DNA from: Pseudomonadales bacterium
GTDB lineage: Bacteria > Pseudomonadota > Gammaproteobacteria > Pseudomonadales > Azotimanducaceae
Assembly (NCBI GenBank): GCA_028281005.1
Contig: JANQKS010000040.1
Location: 1 to 64,000, forward strand
Direction: 5' to 3'
DNA length: 64,000 nt
Shown here: positions 16,588-24,472 of the stretch, piece by piece
How the letters are laid out: each line of letters begins with the position of its first letter
Position numbering within the stretch: position 1 is the stretch's first letter
The notes under the pieces: model-generated
Database searches by the model: none
What the model was told of the DNA's origin: nothing
The model's input: the letters and a program-made list of their open reading frames with translations, nothing else
Translations under genes and position numbers: made by a program

Positions 16588-18217
16588 CGGCTTTAAACAG
16601 TTCCAGGTGGCCTTGCAGGATTTCGAGCACGTCTTCACGCTGCTGCTCCGTGGCCACTTCAATGGCGCGCTCCTGCAATGAGATGGCGCGTTCGAAGTCG
16701 CCGCTGGCGGCATAGGTAGCAGCCCAGGTGTCCAGGTACTCGGGCCGCTGGCGGGCATCTTCGCTGGTTTCCATGAGCGTATCCATGATGCGTCGGGCGA
16801 AGTTAGTGCGTTGTAAACCTTCGACGTCGGACACCGTCAATGTCCAAGCCACCTCGTTGATGATTTCGGCGTCTTCGGGGGCGGCTTTGACGGCTTTTTT
16901 GTACCAGCGCACAGCGTCCCTGTTGGAGGCCGGCGTTGCAATGCCGCGGGCGTGGAGGTTGCCGAGAATCACCATGGCTTCTGCTTCCGCATCGTCTGCC
17001 AGGCCTTCCAACCATTCATGGATGGCGCCGGTTTCTTTGCTGACATCGTCGCGCTGGGCAGAGAGGAAACGACCGTAACTCAGAATGGCCTGAGTGTTGT
17101 TCAGCGCGGCGGCGCGGGCAAAGTATTGGGCCGCCTTGGCCGGGTCTTGGGGGACTTCGCGCCCGGTATTGTGCAGGTAACCCATGTACAGCAGCGACTC
17201 GGGGTGACCCAGCTCACCGGCTTGGCGCAGCAGCGGTACGGCGGCGCTGCGGTTCTCTTCGCCGTAGTAGTCGTTGATGTACAGATTGGCCAACGTATAC
17301 ATGGCTTCGGTGGAACCCATGGCGATGGCGTGTAGGTAGTTTTCCATCACCAGGTCGAGCAACTCTTGATGCTCCTGCTGGTCTTCTTCGTTGTCTTTGC
17401 CGTCTGCCTGGCGCAGGTAAAGGCGCGCTAAGGAGATGTTGGCCAACACGTTGCCGGAGCGGGCCGCTACCTTAAACCAGCTCACCGCATCGTCGTAGCG
17501 CTGGCTGCCCATCATCATGCGGCCAATGGTGGTTTGCGCGGCGGAATCCATACGCGCCGCCAGCACTTGCAGCAAGCGCCAAGCATGTGGATCCGAGGCG
17601 TTGTTACTTTCCACCGCGCGCACCAGATGGCTGAGGTCGAAGTGGCTGGATTGCAGCCCGGCACTTTCCGGCTTGCTGACCAGCAACAGGTGCATGGAAG
17701 ACATATCGGTCACGCGGTACATCGAACCCACCGGCTGTTTGCCTTGGCTGCGGGCATACGCGTGGGCATCGTAGGTGGTCATGATTTTATAAGGCGCCGC
17801 TGCCGTGCCGCTGGCTGCACCGCTGCGCATGTAGGCCTGTATCTGTGCAAGCGCCGCGTCGTGGGTCGCTTTGGCATCGAGGGATTCAACATGGGCATAG
17901 AAGCGGCTCATGACGTAGTGCCCGGTTTGACTGCTTGGGAACACGTCAAGAATGGCGGAGCCGATGCTGCCCAGTTTCAACGGTTCGTCCACGGCTAACT
18001 GCAGGGCTTGCTGCTCAAGCTCTAACAGGCGCCGTAACCGTTCGGCAAGATCCGGCGCTGCTAAAAAAGCTTCGCGTTGGGCATCCAACTCTGCAATCCT
18101 GGCGCTATCCAGGCGTTGATGTGATGTGGCTTCTAGATTGGCGACGGGGCTTGTGCCAGGTGCAACTTGGCACCCCCACCCGAATGTGAGCAGGCACAGA
18201 AGGAAAAAAATTCGCAT
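16559..18217 (-). CDS. Sel1/TPR-repeat lipoprotein
   Basis: A 552-residue protein with a lipoprotein signal peptide (MRIFFLLCLLTFGWGC, cysteine 16 as the lipidation site) and many Sel1-like and TPR-like helical repeats between about residues 220 and 480, for example YDDAVSWFKVAARSGNVLAN, STEAMYTLANLYINDYYG, HPESLLYMGYLHNTGREV and AEAMVILGNLHARGI. A TPR-type unit (ATYAASGDFERAISLQERAI) closes the protein. Such repeats mediate protein-protein contacts; the location is expected to be the cell envelope. The ATG at 18217 is chosen because it begins the signal peptide. selU overlaps its 3' end. The specific role is unknown. Confidence 0.85.
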   Translation of the reverse strand: MRIFFLLCLLTFGWGCQVAPGTSPVANLEATSHQRLDSARIAELDAQREAFLAAPDLAERLRRLLELEQQALQLAVDEPLKLGSIGSAILDVFPSSQTGHYVMSRFYAHVESLDAKATHDAALAQIQAYMRSGAASGTAAAPYKIMTTYDAHAYARSQGKQPVGSMYRVTDMSSMHLLLVSKPESAGLQSSHFDLSHLVRAVESNNASDPHAWRLLQVLAARMDSAAQTTIGRMMMGSQRYDDAVSWFKVAARSGNVLANISLARLYLRQADGKDNEEDQQEHQELLDLVMENYLHAIAMGSTEAMYTLANLYINDYYGEENRSAAVPLLRQAGELGHPESLLYMGYLHNTGREVPQDPAKAAQYFARAAALNNTQAILSYGRFLSAQRDDVSKETGAIHEWLEGLADDAEAEAMVILGNLHARGIATPASNRDAVRWYKKAVKAAPEDAEIINEVAWTLTVSDVEGLQRTNFARRIMDTLMETSEDARQRPEYLDTWAATYAASGDFERAISLQERAIEVATEQQREDVLEILQGHLELFKAGATITEQAP

Positions 18218-18407
18218 GAGCGTGTTATAGCATCCAATGTGGTGACTGTGAACAAAGGCTTGGACCACGAACAGACCGGTTTGTTGTGTGATTATTTTGG
18301 CAACTGCTGGTGATAAACTGCGCCTTTTGAGGTCTACCTAGGGTTGATATTCAGGACGATCATTTAGCCTTGGTGAAAGGCGGGATGTAACCCCGCATTT
18401 GAAACCT

Positions 18408-18459
18408 GTTTGTCCTGTATGTTTGTCCTGTATGTTTGTCCTGTATGTTTGTCCTGTAT
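18408..18459. repeat. Four tandem copies of a 13-bp unit before msrA
   Basis: The unit GTTTGTCCTGTAT occurs four times without mismatch at 18408, 18421, 18434 and 18447. The array ends 18 bases before the msrA start and directly abuts the AAGGAAGGAG ribosome site. It lies in the 5' leader or promoter. Perfect identity suggests recent slippage and possible copy-number variation. Confidence 0.95.
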
Positions 18460-18477
18460 CTAAGGAAGGAGTATCCC

Positions 18478-19137
18478 ATGGCGTTTGGTGCAAAACTCAG
18501 TCTACCCACCGCAGAGCAAGCCTTGCCGGGCCGTCAACAGGTCATGCCGGTACCGCCGCAGCACTTTGTCAATGGTAATCCCCTGCAACCGCCCTTTCCC
18601 GAAGGTATGCAACAAGTGCAGTTTGGCATGGGCTGCTTCTGGGGTGCGGAGCGTCGCTTCTGGCAGATGCCCGGCGTGTTCACCACCGCCGTTGGCTACT
18701 CCGGCGGTTACACACCCAACCCCAGCTACGAAGAAGTGTGCAGCGGCATGACTGGCCACAGCGAAACGGTGCTGGTGGTTTACAACCCCGCCGAGGTGTC
18801 GTTCTTAGAATTGTTGAAGTCGTTTTGGGAAGGCCATGATCCGACCCAAGGCATGCGCCAGGGTAACGATATCGGCACCCAGTACCGCTCTGCCATTTAT
18901 ACCTATGATGATACTCAAGCGGCTGCGGTCGAAGCCACGCGCAAACAGTTTCAAATGGCCCTGGTGGCAGTGGGATATGGCGAAATCACCACTGAAATTG
19001 GTCCAGCGCCGGAGTTCTACTACGCGGAACATTTCCACCAGCAGTATTTGGCCAAGGTGCCGAACGGTTACTGTGGCCTTGGCGGTACCGGCGTAGGCTG
19101 CGACATTACTCCCTTGGCTGAGTTAGCCACCGCGTAA
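18478..19137 (+). CDS. msrA: Peptide-methionine (S)-S-oxide reductase
   Basis: A 219-residue MsrA of the long E. coli type, which reduces methionine-S-sulfoxide in proteins and free form. The active-site motif GCFWG gives catalytic Cys53; [20 protein letters not shown] and the C-terminal resolving-cysteine region ([14 protein letters not shown]) are intact. An upstream frame extension is only the tandem repeat region; the ATG at 18478 follows a strong AAGGAAGGAG site. It is a single-gene unit between the lipoprotein gene and the small zinc-ribbon gene. The 13-bp tandem repeat just upstream could influence its expression. Confidence 0.97.
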   Translation: MAFGAKLSLPTAEQALPGRQQVMPVPPQHFVNGNPLQPPFPEGMQQVQFGMGCFWGAERRFWQMPGVFTTAVGYSGGYTPNPSYEEVCSGMTGHSETVLVVYNPAEVSFLELLKSFWEGHDPTQGMRQGNDIGTQYRSAIYTYDDTQAAAVEATRKQFQMALVAVGYGEITTEIGPAPEFYYAEHFHQQYLAKVPNGYCGLGGTGVGCDITPLAELATA

Positions 19138-19156
19138 CGGGCTCACCGTGTCGCCC

Positions 19157-19351
19157 TCATGCAATATGGTTGCGGGTGGCGCCACAGCGGGTACAGCGCT
19201 CCACGCTGATGAGTTTGCCAAGTTTCACGTCGAACTGTTTGCGTCCGTCAAACTGCCATTTGTGAAAACCACGCTGGCATAAAGTCTTCCCTGCGGCAGT
19301 TTCCTTACGCTTGGCTTTACGGTACTTGCCGAGGTCCGTAGGCTTACTCAC
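19157..19351 (-). CDS. Small zinc-ribbon-like protein
   Basis: A 64-residue basic protein with a lysine-rich N-terminus (GKYRKAKRKETAAGKT) and a putative zinc site made from Cys25-x4-His30 (CQRGFHKW) and Cys53-x2-Cys56 (ERCTRCGATR). The start is a GTG at 19351 preceded by AGGGTGGGA. The gene converges on msrA and diverges from the flavin-binding protein gene. The composition suggests nucleic-acid binding, but no family function can be given. The conserved spacing of the metal ligands argues against a chance ORF. Confidence 0.6.
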   Translation of the reverse strand: MSKPTDLGKYRKAKRKETAAGKTLCQRGFHKWQFDGRKQFDVKLGKLISVERCTRCGATRNHIA

Positions 19352-19382
19352 TGTTGTCCCACCCTGTCATTTGGGAGTTGAT

Positions 19383-20030
19383 ATGCAACCCATGTCCGAG
19401 CGTGCCACGCTCAAGCGCAACGCGCGTCGTGCTGAATACGATCCAGCCGTGATGCGCGATATTCTACAAGCACAACAGGTCTGCACTGTAGCGTACGTGC
19501 ACAACGGCGAACCCCGGCAAATTGCGACGCTGTTCTTCTGTGATGCCACCCACCTATACCTCCACGGCAATCGTCAAAGCGCTCTGTTGCGGCACATGGC
19601 GGCTGGTGGAGAGGTCAGTGTTTCGGTGATGTTGGTGGACGGCGTGGTGGTGGCGCGCAGCGGTTTCCACTGTTCGTTAAATTATCGCTCGGTCACCTTG
19701 TACGGCAAAGGTGAACTGGTTGAGGGGCAGCAGCACCGTGCGGCCTTGGATGAGTTTGTCGCCAAGCTGGTGCCCGGGCATGAGCAAGCGGTGCGCGAGC
19801 CTACCGCTCAGGAGCTAGCCGCCACCATGGTGGTGCGGGTGTCGCTGCAAGAAATGGTGGCCAAGGTGCGTGCAGGTGACCCGATCGACGATGAAGCAGA
19901 TTTAGCCAGCGACGTTTGGGCCGGTGTCATACCGTTGTCCACCCACAAAGATGCGCCCCAACCGGCCGCGGATCTGCGTGAAGACGTGGCGCTGCCGGCG
20001 TATATCGCAAATTATGAAGTGAAGGGGTAA
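19383..20030 (+). CDS. Pyridoxamine 5'-phosphate oxidase-like flavin-binding protein
   Basis: A 215-residue protein of the split beta-barrel flavin-binding class. Features include the N-terminal helix with RNARRAEYDPAVMRDIL, the strand VAYVHNGEPRQIATLFFCD, LYLHGNRQSALLRHM and NYRSVTLYGKGELV, similar to proteins annotated as pyridoxamine 5'-phosphate oxidase family or NimA-like. It probably binds FMN, F420 or heme rather than making PLP, since PdxH-specific motifs are missing. The ATG at 19383 is preceded by GGGAG. It is followed after three bases by the CoA-transferase gene, suggesting an operon. Confidence 0.83.
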   Translation: MQPMSERATLKRNARRAEYDPAVMRDILQAQQVCTVAYVHNGEPRQIATLFFCDATHLYLHGNRQSALLRHMAAGGEVSVSVMLVDGVVVARSGFHCSLNYRSVTLYGKGELVEGQQHRAALDEFVAKLVPGHEQAVREPTAQELAATMVVRVSLQEMVAKVRAGDPIDDEADLASDVWAGVIPLSTHKDAPQPAADLREDVALPAYIANYEVKG

Positions 20031-20033
20031 GGC

Positions 20034-21221
20034 ATGACTTCATCAAACGCAGACGCTGCTACTTCACCCTTAACGGGTGTCAGAGTGTTGGACATGTCAC
20101 GGGTCCTGGCTGGACCTTTCGCCGGCCGCATGCTGTGTGACCTAGGTGCTGACGTGGTTAAGCTCGAGCCGCCGGAGGGCGACGTGACCCGCCTGTGGGG
20201 GCGCAAGATTGCCGGCATTTCCGGCTACTTCACCCAACAAAATGCCGGTAAACGTAATGTGTCGGTGGATTTAAGCCAGCCGCGAGGTAAAGAGCTGGTG
20301 AAAGCTCTGGTGGCCCAGGCGGATGTCTTGATCGAGAACTTTCGCCCGGATGTGATGGGTAGGTTAGGTCTCGACTATGCCACGTTGGCGGCGGTGAATC
20401 CGCGTTTGATCATGCTCTCTATTTCGGGCTTTGGCGCGGGCAATGTGGACAGCCGGCGGGCCGCCTATGCACCCATAGTGCACGCGGAAACCGGCCTGGT
20501 GCAGCGCCAGGCAGAACTCAGCAGCGCATTTCCGGCGGAAATGGCCTGCTCGATTGCTGATACCAACGCTGCCTTACATGGGTTGGTGGCCTTGTTGGCC
20601 GCTTTGTATGCACGGCATAGCACCGGGGTTGGTGAACATATTGACCTTGCCATGGTGGACGCCACCATGGTCACCAATGACGGTATGTCCCATGCCATGG
20701 ACGGGCTGTCGCGTCCATTGCCGAATGAAGTCCATGACACCGCAGGCGGACCGTTGATGTTGGCCGGAGAGTTTCGCTTCATTTGGAAACGCTTGCAGGA
20801 AGTCTTTGGCTTACAAGATGGATTGAGCCCGGACGCTGAGCTTGCGCAGAAAATCGAGGCACGCCGTGCGGCGGCGCATCAGTTTTTTACCGAAACCTGT
20901 CGCGACCGTGAAGCGGTCATTGCGGCGCTCGACAAAATGAATATTGCCTGGGGTGATGTGCGTCCTACGCCGGATGCGCTGCAGCTGCCCAGCGTGGTAG
21001 AGCGCGGGGTGATCACGCTAGTGGATGACCGTGCCGGCGGCACCCGCCCCACCACCCAATCCCCCTACCACTTCACCCACCTGCAGGCGCACGTGCGCGG
21101 CGGCGCGCCTCATCTTGGGGAACACAATCAGGAAGTGTTGCAGGAATGGCTGGCGTATGGCCCTGGGGATATCGACGCGTGGCAGGACGTGTTGGTACAG
21201 CGCGTGCCAGAGGCGCCCTAG
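20034..21221 (+). CDS. Family III (CaiB/BaiF) CoA transferase
   Basis: A 395-residue protein of the CaiB/BaiF family, which moves CoA between carboxylic acids through an aspartyl-CoA intermediate. Family landmarks are GVRVLDMSRVLAGPFAGRML, DLGADVVKLEPPEGD, NAGKRNVSVDL, the catalytic-aspartate region CSIADTNAALHG (Asp176) and the C-terminal THLQAHVRGGAPHLGEHN. It has no transmembrane segments and should be cytosolic. It sits between the flavin-binding gene and the Hsp70-like gene with gaps of three bases each, so the three are probably cotranscribed. Substrates cannot be assigned. Confidence 0.93.
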   Translation: MTSSNADAATSPLTGVRVLDMSRVLAGPFAGRMLCDLGADVVKLEPPEGDVTRLWGRKIAGISGYFTQQNAGKRNVSVDLSQPRGKELVKALVAQADVLIENFRPDVMGRLGLDYATLAAVNPRLIMLSISGFGAGNVDSRRAAYAPIVHAETGLVQRQAELSSAFPAEMACSIADTNAALHGLVALLAALYARHSTGVGEHIDLAMVDATMVTNDGMSHAMDGLSRPLPNEVHDTAGGPLMLAGEFRFIWKRLQEVFGLQDGLSPDAELAQKIEARRAAAHQFFTETCRDREAVIAALDKMNIAWGDVRPTPDALQLPSVVERGVITLVDDRAGGTRPTTQSPYHFTHLQAHVRGGAPHLGEHNQEVLQEWLAYGPGDIDAWQDVLVQRVPEAP

Positions 21222-21224
21222 CGC

Positions 21225-22637
21225 ATGGCGGTACCGCGTCCACAGCTTGGGGTCGGTATCGATTTTGGTACCACCAATTCCGCCGCCGCAATTTTCGACG
21301 GTACCGAACTGACGCTGGTGCCGTTGGAAACGTCCGGGCCGATCATGCCTTCGGCGACCTACATCGATATGGAGTTGCAAAGCAAAACCGGCCAAGCGGC
21401 CATTGATCAATACATTGCTGACAACACCGGCCGCACCGTGGAGATGATTCCAGAAGTGATTGGCGAGTACAGCCAATTTGTGGAACACGGCAGCGAAGGT
21501 GAAACCAACGAAGTGGAGACTTCCACGAAGAAGATCTACGGCGCCGCGGTGACAGACAGTGGTCTGCACGGGCGTTTGTTCCGCGGCACCAAACGCTTGC
21601 TCGGGGACGAACGGGTGCGGCGTTTGATGGTGTTTGATCATCCGTTTCGGCTGGTGGCGCTGATCACACCGCTGCTGTTGCGTATGCGTCAGGCGTTGCA
21701 ACAACAGCTCGGCACTGTGGAAGCGAGCTTCGGCCATCTCGGCCACCCGGTAAACTTTGAGGGGCGTGACCCCCACCGCAATCAGCTGGCGCTGAGCCGC
21801 TTAGGCGAGGCGTATAAATACGCCGGTGTGCTTGAACAGAAGTTTTATCCGGAACCCATCGCCGCGGCAGTGAGTTTTTTGCACAGCAATCCACAAGCGG
21901 CAGGAGAGACGTTGCTGACGGTTGATTTTGGCGGCGGCACCTTGGACCTTTGTGTGCTGCGCCACCGTGACCAGCACTTTGATGTAGTGGCTACCCACGG
22001 TATTGGCTTGGGCGGTGATCATCTCGATCAGTTGTTGTTCAAAGCACTGCTGTTTCCGTTGTTAGGTAAGGGCGAAATCTGGCGGCGCAAAGGTTTTGAC
22101 CGCGAGATCATCGAAACGCAGTTTCCGTTTGAGGACTATGCCGACCTTTTGCTGAATTGGGCGGTGTCCTACACCCTTAACCAGAACAAATACACCACGC
22201 CGGTGCAGGAATGTATCGAACAGGGCGGTACGGCGAAACGCAAATTTGAACGTTTGCGCGACGTCATCCAGCAGAATCTGAGTTACCTGTTGTTTGCCAA
22301 AATTAAGCAGTTTAAGGCAGAACTGTCGAATCAAGCGCAAGCACGCCTCGACATCCCTGAAATTGATGTGGATGTGGTGATGTCACGCGCCGAGTTTGAG
22401 ACGTTGATAGCACAACCGCTGGCCGACGTTGCCGAGGCGGTGGATGTCACCCTGGAGCAAGCGGGCTTAAGTTACGACGACATCGACATCGTCCTGCGTA
22501 CCGGTGGTTCCAGTTTAATTCCAGCGGTGAAGACCATGCTCGACGAGCGGTTTCCCGGCAAAGTGGTGGCCCACGATCCCTTCACCAGCGTGGCGGCGGG
22601 TTTGGCCATCGCCAGTTACGAAAACCTAACTGCGTGA
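21225..22637 (+). CDS. Hsp70-family (YegD-like) ATPase
   Basis: A 470-residue protein consisting mainly of the actin/Hsp70-like nucleotide-binding domain: phosphate-1 loop VGIDFGTTNSAAAIFDG, phosphate-2 loop LLTVDFGGGTLDLCVL, and the adenosine motif VLRTGGSSLIPAVKTML. The substrate-binding domain of DnaK is absent, as in YegD-type proteins. It starts three bases after the CoA-transferase stop. It converges on the NUDIX gene, with a 14-bp palindrome at the junction. The role is not defined in this family; a chaperone-like ATPase is the safest description. Confidence 0.9.
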   Translation: MAVPRPQLGVGIDFGTTNSAAAIFDGTELTLVPLETSGPIMPSATYIDMELQSKTGQAAIDQYIADNTGRTVEMIPEVIGEYSQFVEHGSEGETNEVETSTKKIYGAAVTDSGLHGRLFRGTKRLLGDERVRRLMVFDHPFRLVALITPLLLRMRQALQQQLGTVEASFGHLGHPVNFEGRDPHRNQLALSRLGEAYKYAGVLEQKFYPEPIAAAVSFLHSNPQAAGETLLTVDFGGGTLDLCVLRHRDQHFDVVATHGIGLGGDHLDQLLFKALLFPLLGKGEIWRRKGFDREIIETQFPFEDYADLLLNWAVSYTLNQNKYTTPVQECIEQGGTAKRKFERLRDVIQQNLSYLLFAKIKQFKAELSNQAQARLDIPEIDVDVVMSRAEFETLIAQPLADVAEAVDVTLEQAGLSYDDIDIVLRTGGSSLIPAVKTMLDERFPGKVVAHDPFTSVAAGLAIASYENLTA

Positions 22638-22640
22638 AAC

Positions 22641-22654
22641 CTAAGGCGCCTTAG
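22641..22654. other. 14-bp perfect palindrome between convergent genes
   Basis: CTAAGGCGCCTTAG at 22641-22654 overlaps the NUDIX stop codon and follows the Hsp70-like stop by three bases. It has no loop or T-run, so an intrinsic terminator is doubtful. Confidence 0.35.
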
Positions 22655-23292
22655 AGCTCTCGCGGTGGTACCCAATTAGGGTCCAGCGTGGTGAAAAACG
22701 TTTTCAACATACGGTAAGTGAGCCCCCAAACAAAGTGCCCGCGTTCCAAGCGGTAACCGTTAAATACCGTGGGGGTGCCTGCCATGGGTTTGGTTTCCGT
22801 ATCGTGCAGCGCATTGCTGGCCATCGCTTGCAGCGGCGCCCAGACAACTTCGGCCACCTCGTGATTAGGCGCAAACGTTGGATCGCCGTTGATCTGAAAC
22901 ACATGGGGGGCAATCAACATATCCAATACGCGGCCACGTGGTTGCGCTTGTTGATGGTCGAGGGCGCCGAGGTAATCGCTGCCTTCGAGGCTCAGGCCAG
23001 TTTCTTCCAAGGTTTCGCGCATGGCGGCGGCTTGCAGCGAGTCGTCAACCGGGTCTTTGTGGCCACCGGGGAAAGCCATGTGTCCGGACCACGGGTCACC
23101 TTCTTTGACGGCGCGTTGAATAAACAACATTTGCGGGCCACCGGCGGTGTCGCGAGGTGGTTCGCGCATGATGATCGCAACCGCGGCCTGGCGGGTGCTG
23201 GGTTTTGGCGCGACAAAGGTCGGCGTGTGCCGAGCCAAGGCCTGTCTGATTTGAGGCAGTGTGAACACTGATGCTTGTTTGAACGAAAACAT
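22651..23292 (-). CDS. NUDIX hydrolase, CoA pyrophosphatase-like
   Basis: A 213-residue protein with the NUDIX box region FPGGHKDPVDDSLQAAAMRE followed by TLEETGLSL, and the variant preceding segment WSGHMAFPGG seen in CoA pyrophosphatases of the NudL type, which split CoA into 4'-phosphopantetheine and 3',5'-ADP. The C-terminal segment GHFVWGLTYRMLKTFF also fits that subfamily. It begins only 35 bases from the divergent thioesterase gene. Substrate is inferred from the subfamily pattern, not proved. Confidence 0.87.
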   Translation of the reverse strand: MFSFKQASVFTLPQIRQALARHTPTFVAPKPSTRQAAVAIIMREPPRDTAGGPQMLFIQRAVKEGDPWSGHMAFPGGHKDPVDDSLQAAAMRETLEETGLSLEGSDYLGALDHQQAQPRGRVLDMLIAPHVFQINGDPTFAPNHEVAEVVWAPLQAMASNALHDTETKPMAGTPTVFNGYRLERGHFVWGLTYRMLKTFFTTLDPNWVPPREL

Positions 23293-23327
23293 GCATGATA
23301 ACCGATCCGACAGTTTTGATCTGAACC

Positions 23328-23816
23328 ATGAGCGAAGCGAACGCTACAGACGAAGCGAACTCTACAGACGAAGTGAATTCTGCAGACCATGCGGCACGGC
23401 GTGCTGCTATGTTGCAATCCGGCAGCAACCACTGTTTTGTCTGTGGTCCCGGTAATCCCATCGGCTTAGGCGTGACTTTTCGCTTGGATGGCGACGTCTG
23501 TCGCGGGGAGTTTACGCCGCAAGCGCAGCACATGGGTTACGACCAGGTGACCCACGGCGGGATTGTCTTCAGTCTGCTGGACGACGTCATGGCGAACTGG
23601 ATCTGGCTGCAGGGGCAACAGTGTTTTACCGCCAAGGCGGAGATTCGATACCGATCTGAACTCCCGGTGGGGACCCCGGTACGCCTGGAAGGCAGGTGTA
23701 TCAAACGTAAAGGCCGCCTGGCGCTGATGGCAGGGAAAGTCATGCGTGCGGCTGACGACTTTGTGGTTGCCGAAGCCACGGCGTCGTTTATGATTCCGCC
23801 GCAATCACAAGACTGA
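23328..23816 (+). CDS. PaaI/hotdog-fold thioesterase-like protein
   Basis: A 162-residue hotdog-fold protein. The core CFVCGPGNPIGLGVTFRLDG, then GYDQVTHGGIVFSLLDDVM and ELPVGTPVRLEGRCIKRKGR is typical of PaaI-family acyl-CoA thioesterases. The first 20 residues are encoded by three 18-bp tandem repeats and are probably unstructured (ANATDE, ANSTDE, VNSADH). The pair CFVC could bind metal, which is common in this subgroup. It is divergent from the NUDIX gene; start-to-start distance is 35 bases, so promoters must overlap. The acyl substrate is unknown. Confidence 0.85.
   Translation: MSEANATDEANSTDEVNSADHAARRAAMLQSGSNHCFVCGPGNPIGLGVTFRLDGDVCRGEFTPQAQHMGYDQVTHGGIVFSLLDDVMANWIWLQGQQCFTAKAEIRYRSELPVGTPVRLEGRCIKRKGRLALMAGKVMRAADDFVVAEATASFMIPPQSQD
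23334..23387 (+). repeat. Three in-frame 18-bp tandem repeats at the thioesterase N-terminus
   Basis: Units at 23334, 23352 and 23370 share the pattern GAAGCGAAC followed by an n-CTACAGAC type ending; the third has drifted (GAAGTGAATTCTGCAGAC). They encode variable acidic hexapeptides before the hotdog domain. Confidence 0.8.
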
Positions 23817-23879
23817 TCACTGTCTAGCCAAGAGTAAAATCGCGAGCTGACAGGCTAGCCGGACAGAAAACCAGACTGA

Positions 23880-23896
23880 TTGATCAGACTGATCAA
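23880..23896. promoter_or_regulatory. Perfect inverted repeat TTGATCA-GAC-TGATCAA
   Basis: Arms 23880-23886 and 23890-23896 are exact complements with a 3-base spacer. The site lies 24 bases before a 22-codon ORF with its own ribosome site, in the gap between two convergent genes where no promoter would otherwise be needed. Confidence 0.4.
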
Positions 23897-23919
23897 CCAA
23901 TAGGTTCACGGGAGAAACC

Positions 23920-23988
23920 ATGGCTTATGCCACCGTTATAGTGATGCAGGCGCTGGTGGGTGCTACCCGTGCCGCGCTTCTGAGTTAG
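23920..23988 (+). CDS. Possible 22-residue hydrophobic small ORF
   Basis: ATG at 23920 follows GGGAG at a good spacing (CACGGGAGAAACC). The peptide starts MAYATVIVMQALVGATRA and ends at TAG 23986-23988. It is hydrophobic and overlaps the antisense 3' end of the VOC gene by 26 bases. It may be a small membrane peptide or the head of a gene whose body was lost when the neighbouring minus-strand pair arrived. Nothing proves expression. Confidence 0.25.
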   Translation: MAYATVIVMQALVGATRAALLS

Positions 23989-24472
23989 CATTCCACTGCG
24001 CTAATTGTTGTTTGGCGCGCTCGGGATCGAACCCATTACCTGCTACGCCGGGTACCGGGGCAGCCAGTTCCACCACGTAGCCGTTCGGGTCTCTGAAGTA
24101 GATGGAATGGATAAAACCATGATCACTAACACCGCGGGTTTCGATGCCAGCGGCTTTACCTTTCTCAAACATGCGGTGCAGCGTGTCCTGATCGACCTCT
24201 AAGGCGATGTGCAGGTCAAAATCACGCTGGGTTTTGAAGTCAAACGGCTCGGCAGGTTCTTCAAAAAAAGCCAGACAACCACCGTTGTCCATCTGATAAA
24301 AGGTATGTAATACATCTGCGGCGCGGCCGGTGGCGGTGGTGCCGATGGGGAGCGCCTCGACCAGGGGTAACTCTAAGAAGTCTTCGTAAAACGCGCGGGT
24401 GTCTTCACTGTTTGCGCAACGATAAGCGGCGTGATGTAAACCTTTAATGGATACGGACGACGTAGTTGTCAT
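23963..24472 (-). CDS. VOC-superfamily (glyoxalase/dioxygenase fold) protein
   Basis: A 169-residue vicinal-oxygen-chelate protein with paired beta-alpha-beta-beta-beta modules. Candidate metal ligands are the histidine in LHHAAYRC, the histidine in DFDLHIALEV and the glutamate in YFRDPNGYVVEL. Members include glyoxalases, extradiol dioxygenases and fosfomycin-resistance-like proteins; this one is not assignable further. The ATG at 24472 overlaps the stop of the epoxide-hydrolase-like gene (ATGA), so the two are coupled and probably act on related substrates. Confidence 0.87.
   Translation of the reverse strand: MTTTSSVSIKGLHHAAYRCANSEDTRAFYEDFLELPLVEALPIGTTATGRAADVLHTFYQMDNGGCLAFFEEPAEPFDFKTQRDFDLHIALEVDQDTLHRMFEKGKAAGIETRGVSDHGFIHSIYFRDPNGYVVELAAPVPGVAGNGFDPERAKQQLAQWNANSEARHG

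Noticed and set aside
16588-16758. Upstream extension of the SelU frame.
   Set aside because: It is read through the 3' part of the Sel1/TPR lipoprotein gene and has no resemblance to SelU proteins.
22641-22654. The CTAAGGCGCCTTAG palindrome as a bidirectional terminator.
   Set aside because: It has no loop or T-run; kept only as a low-confidence feature.
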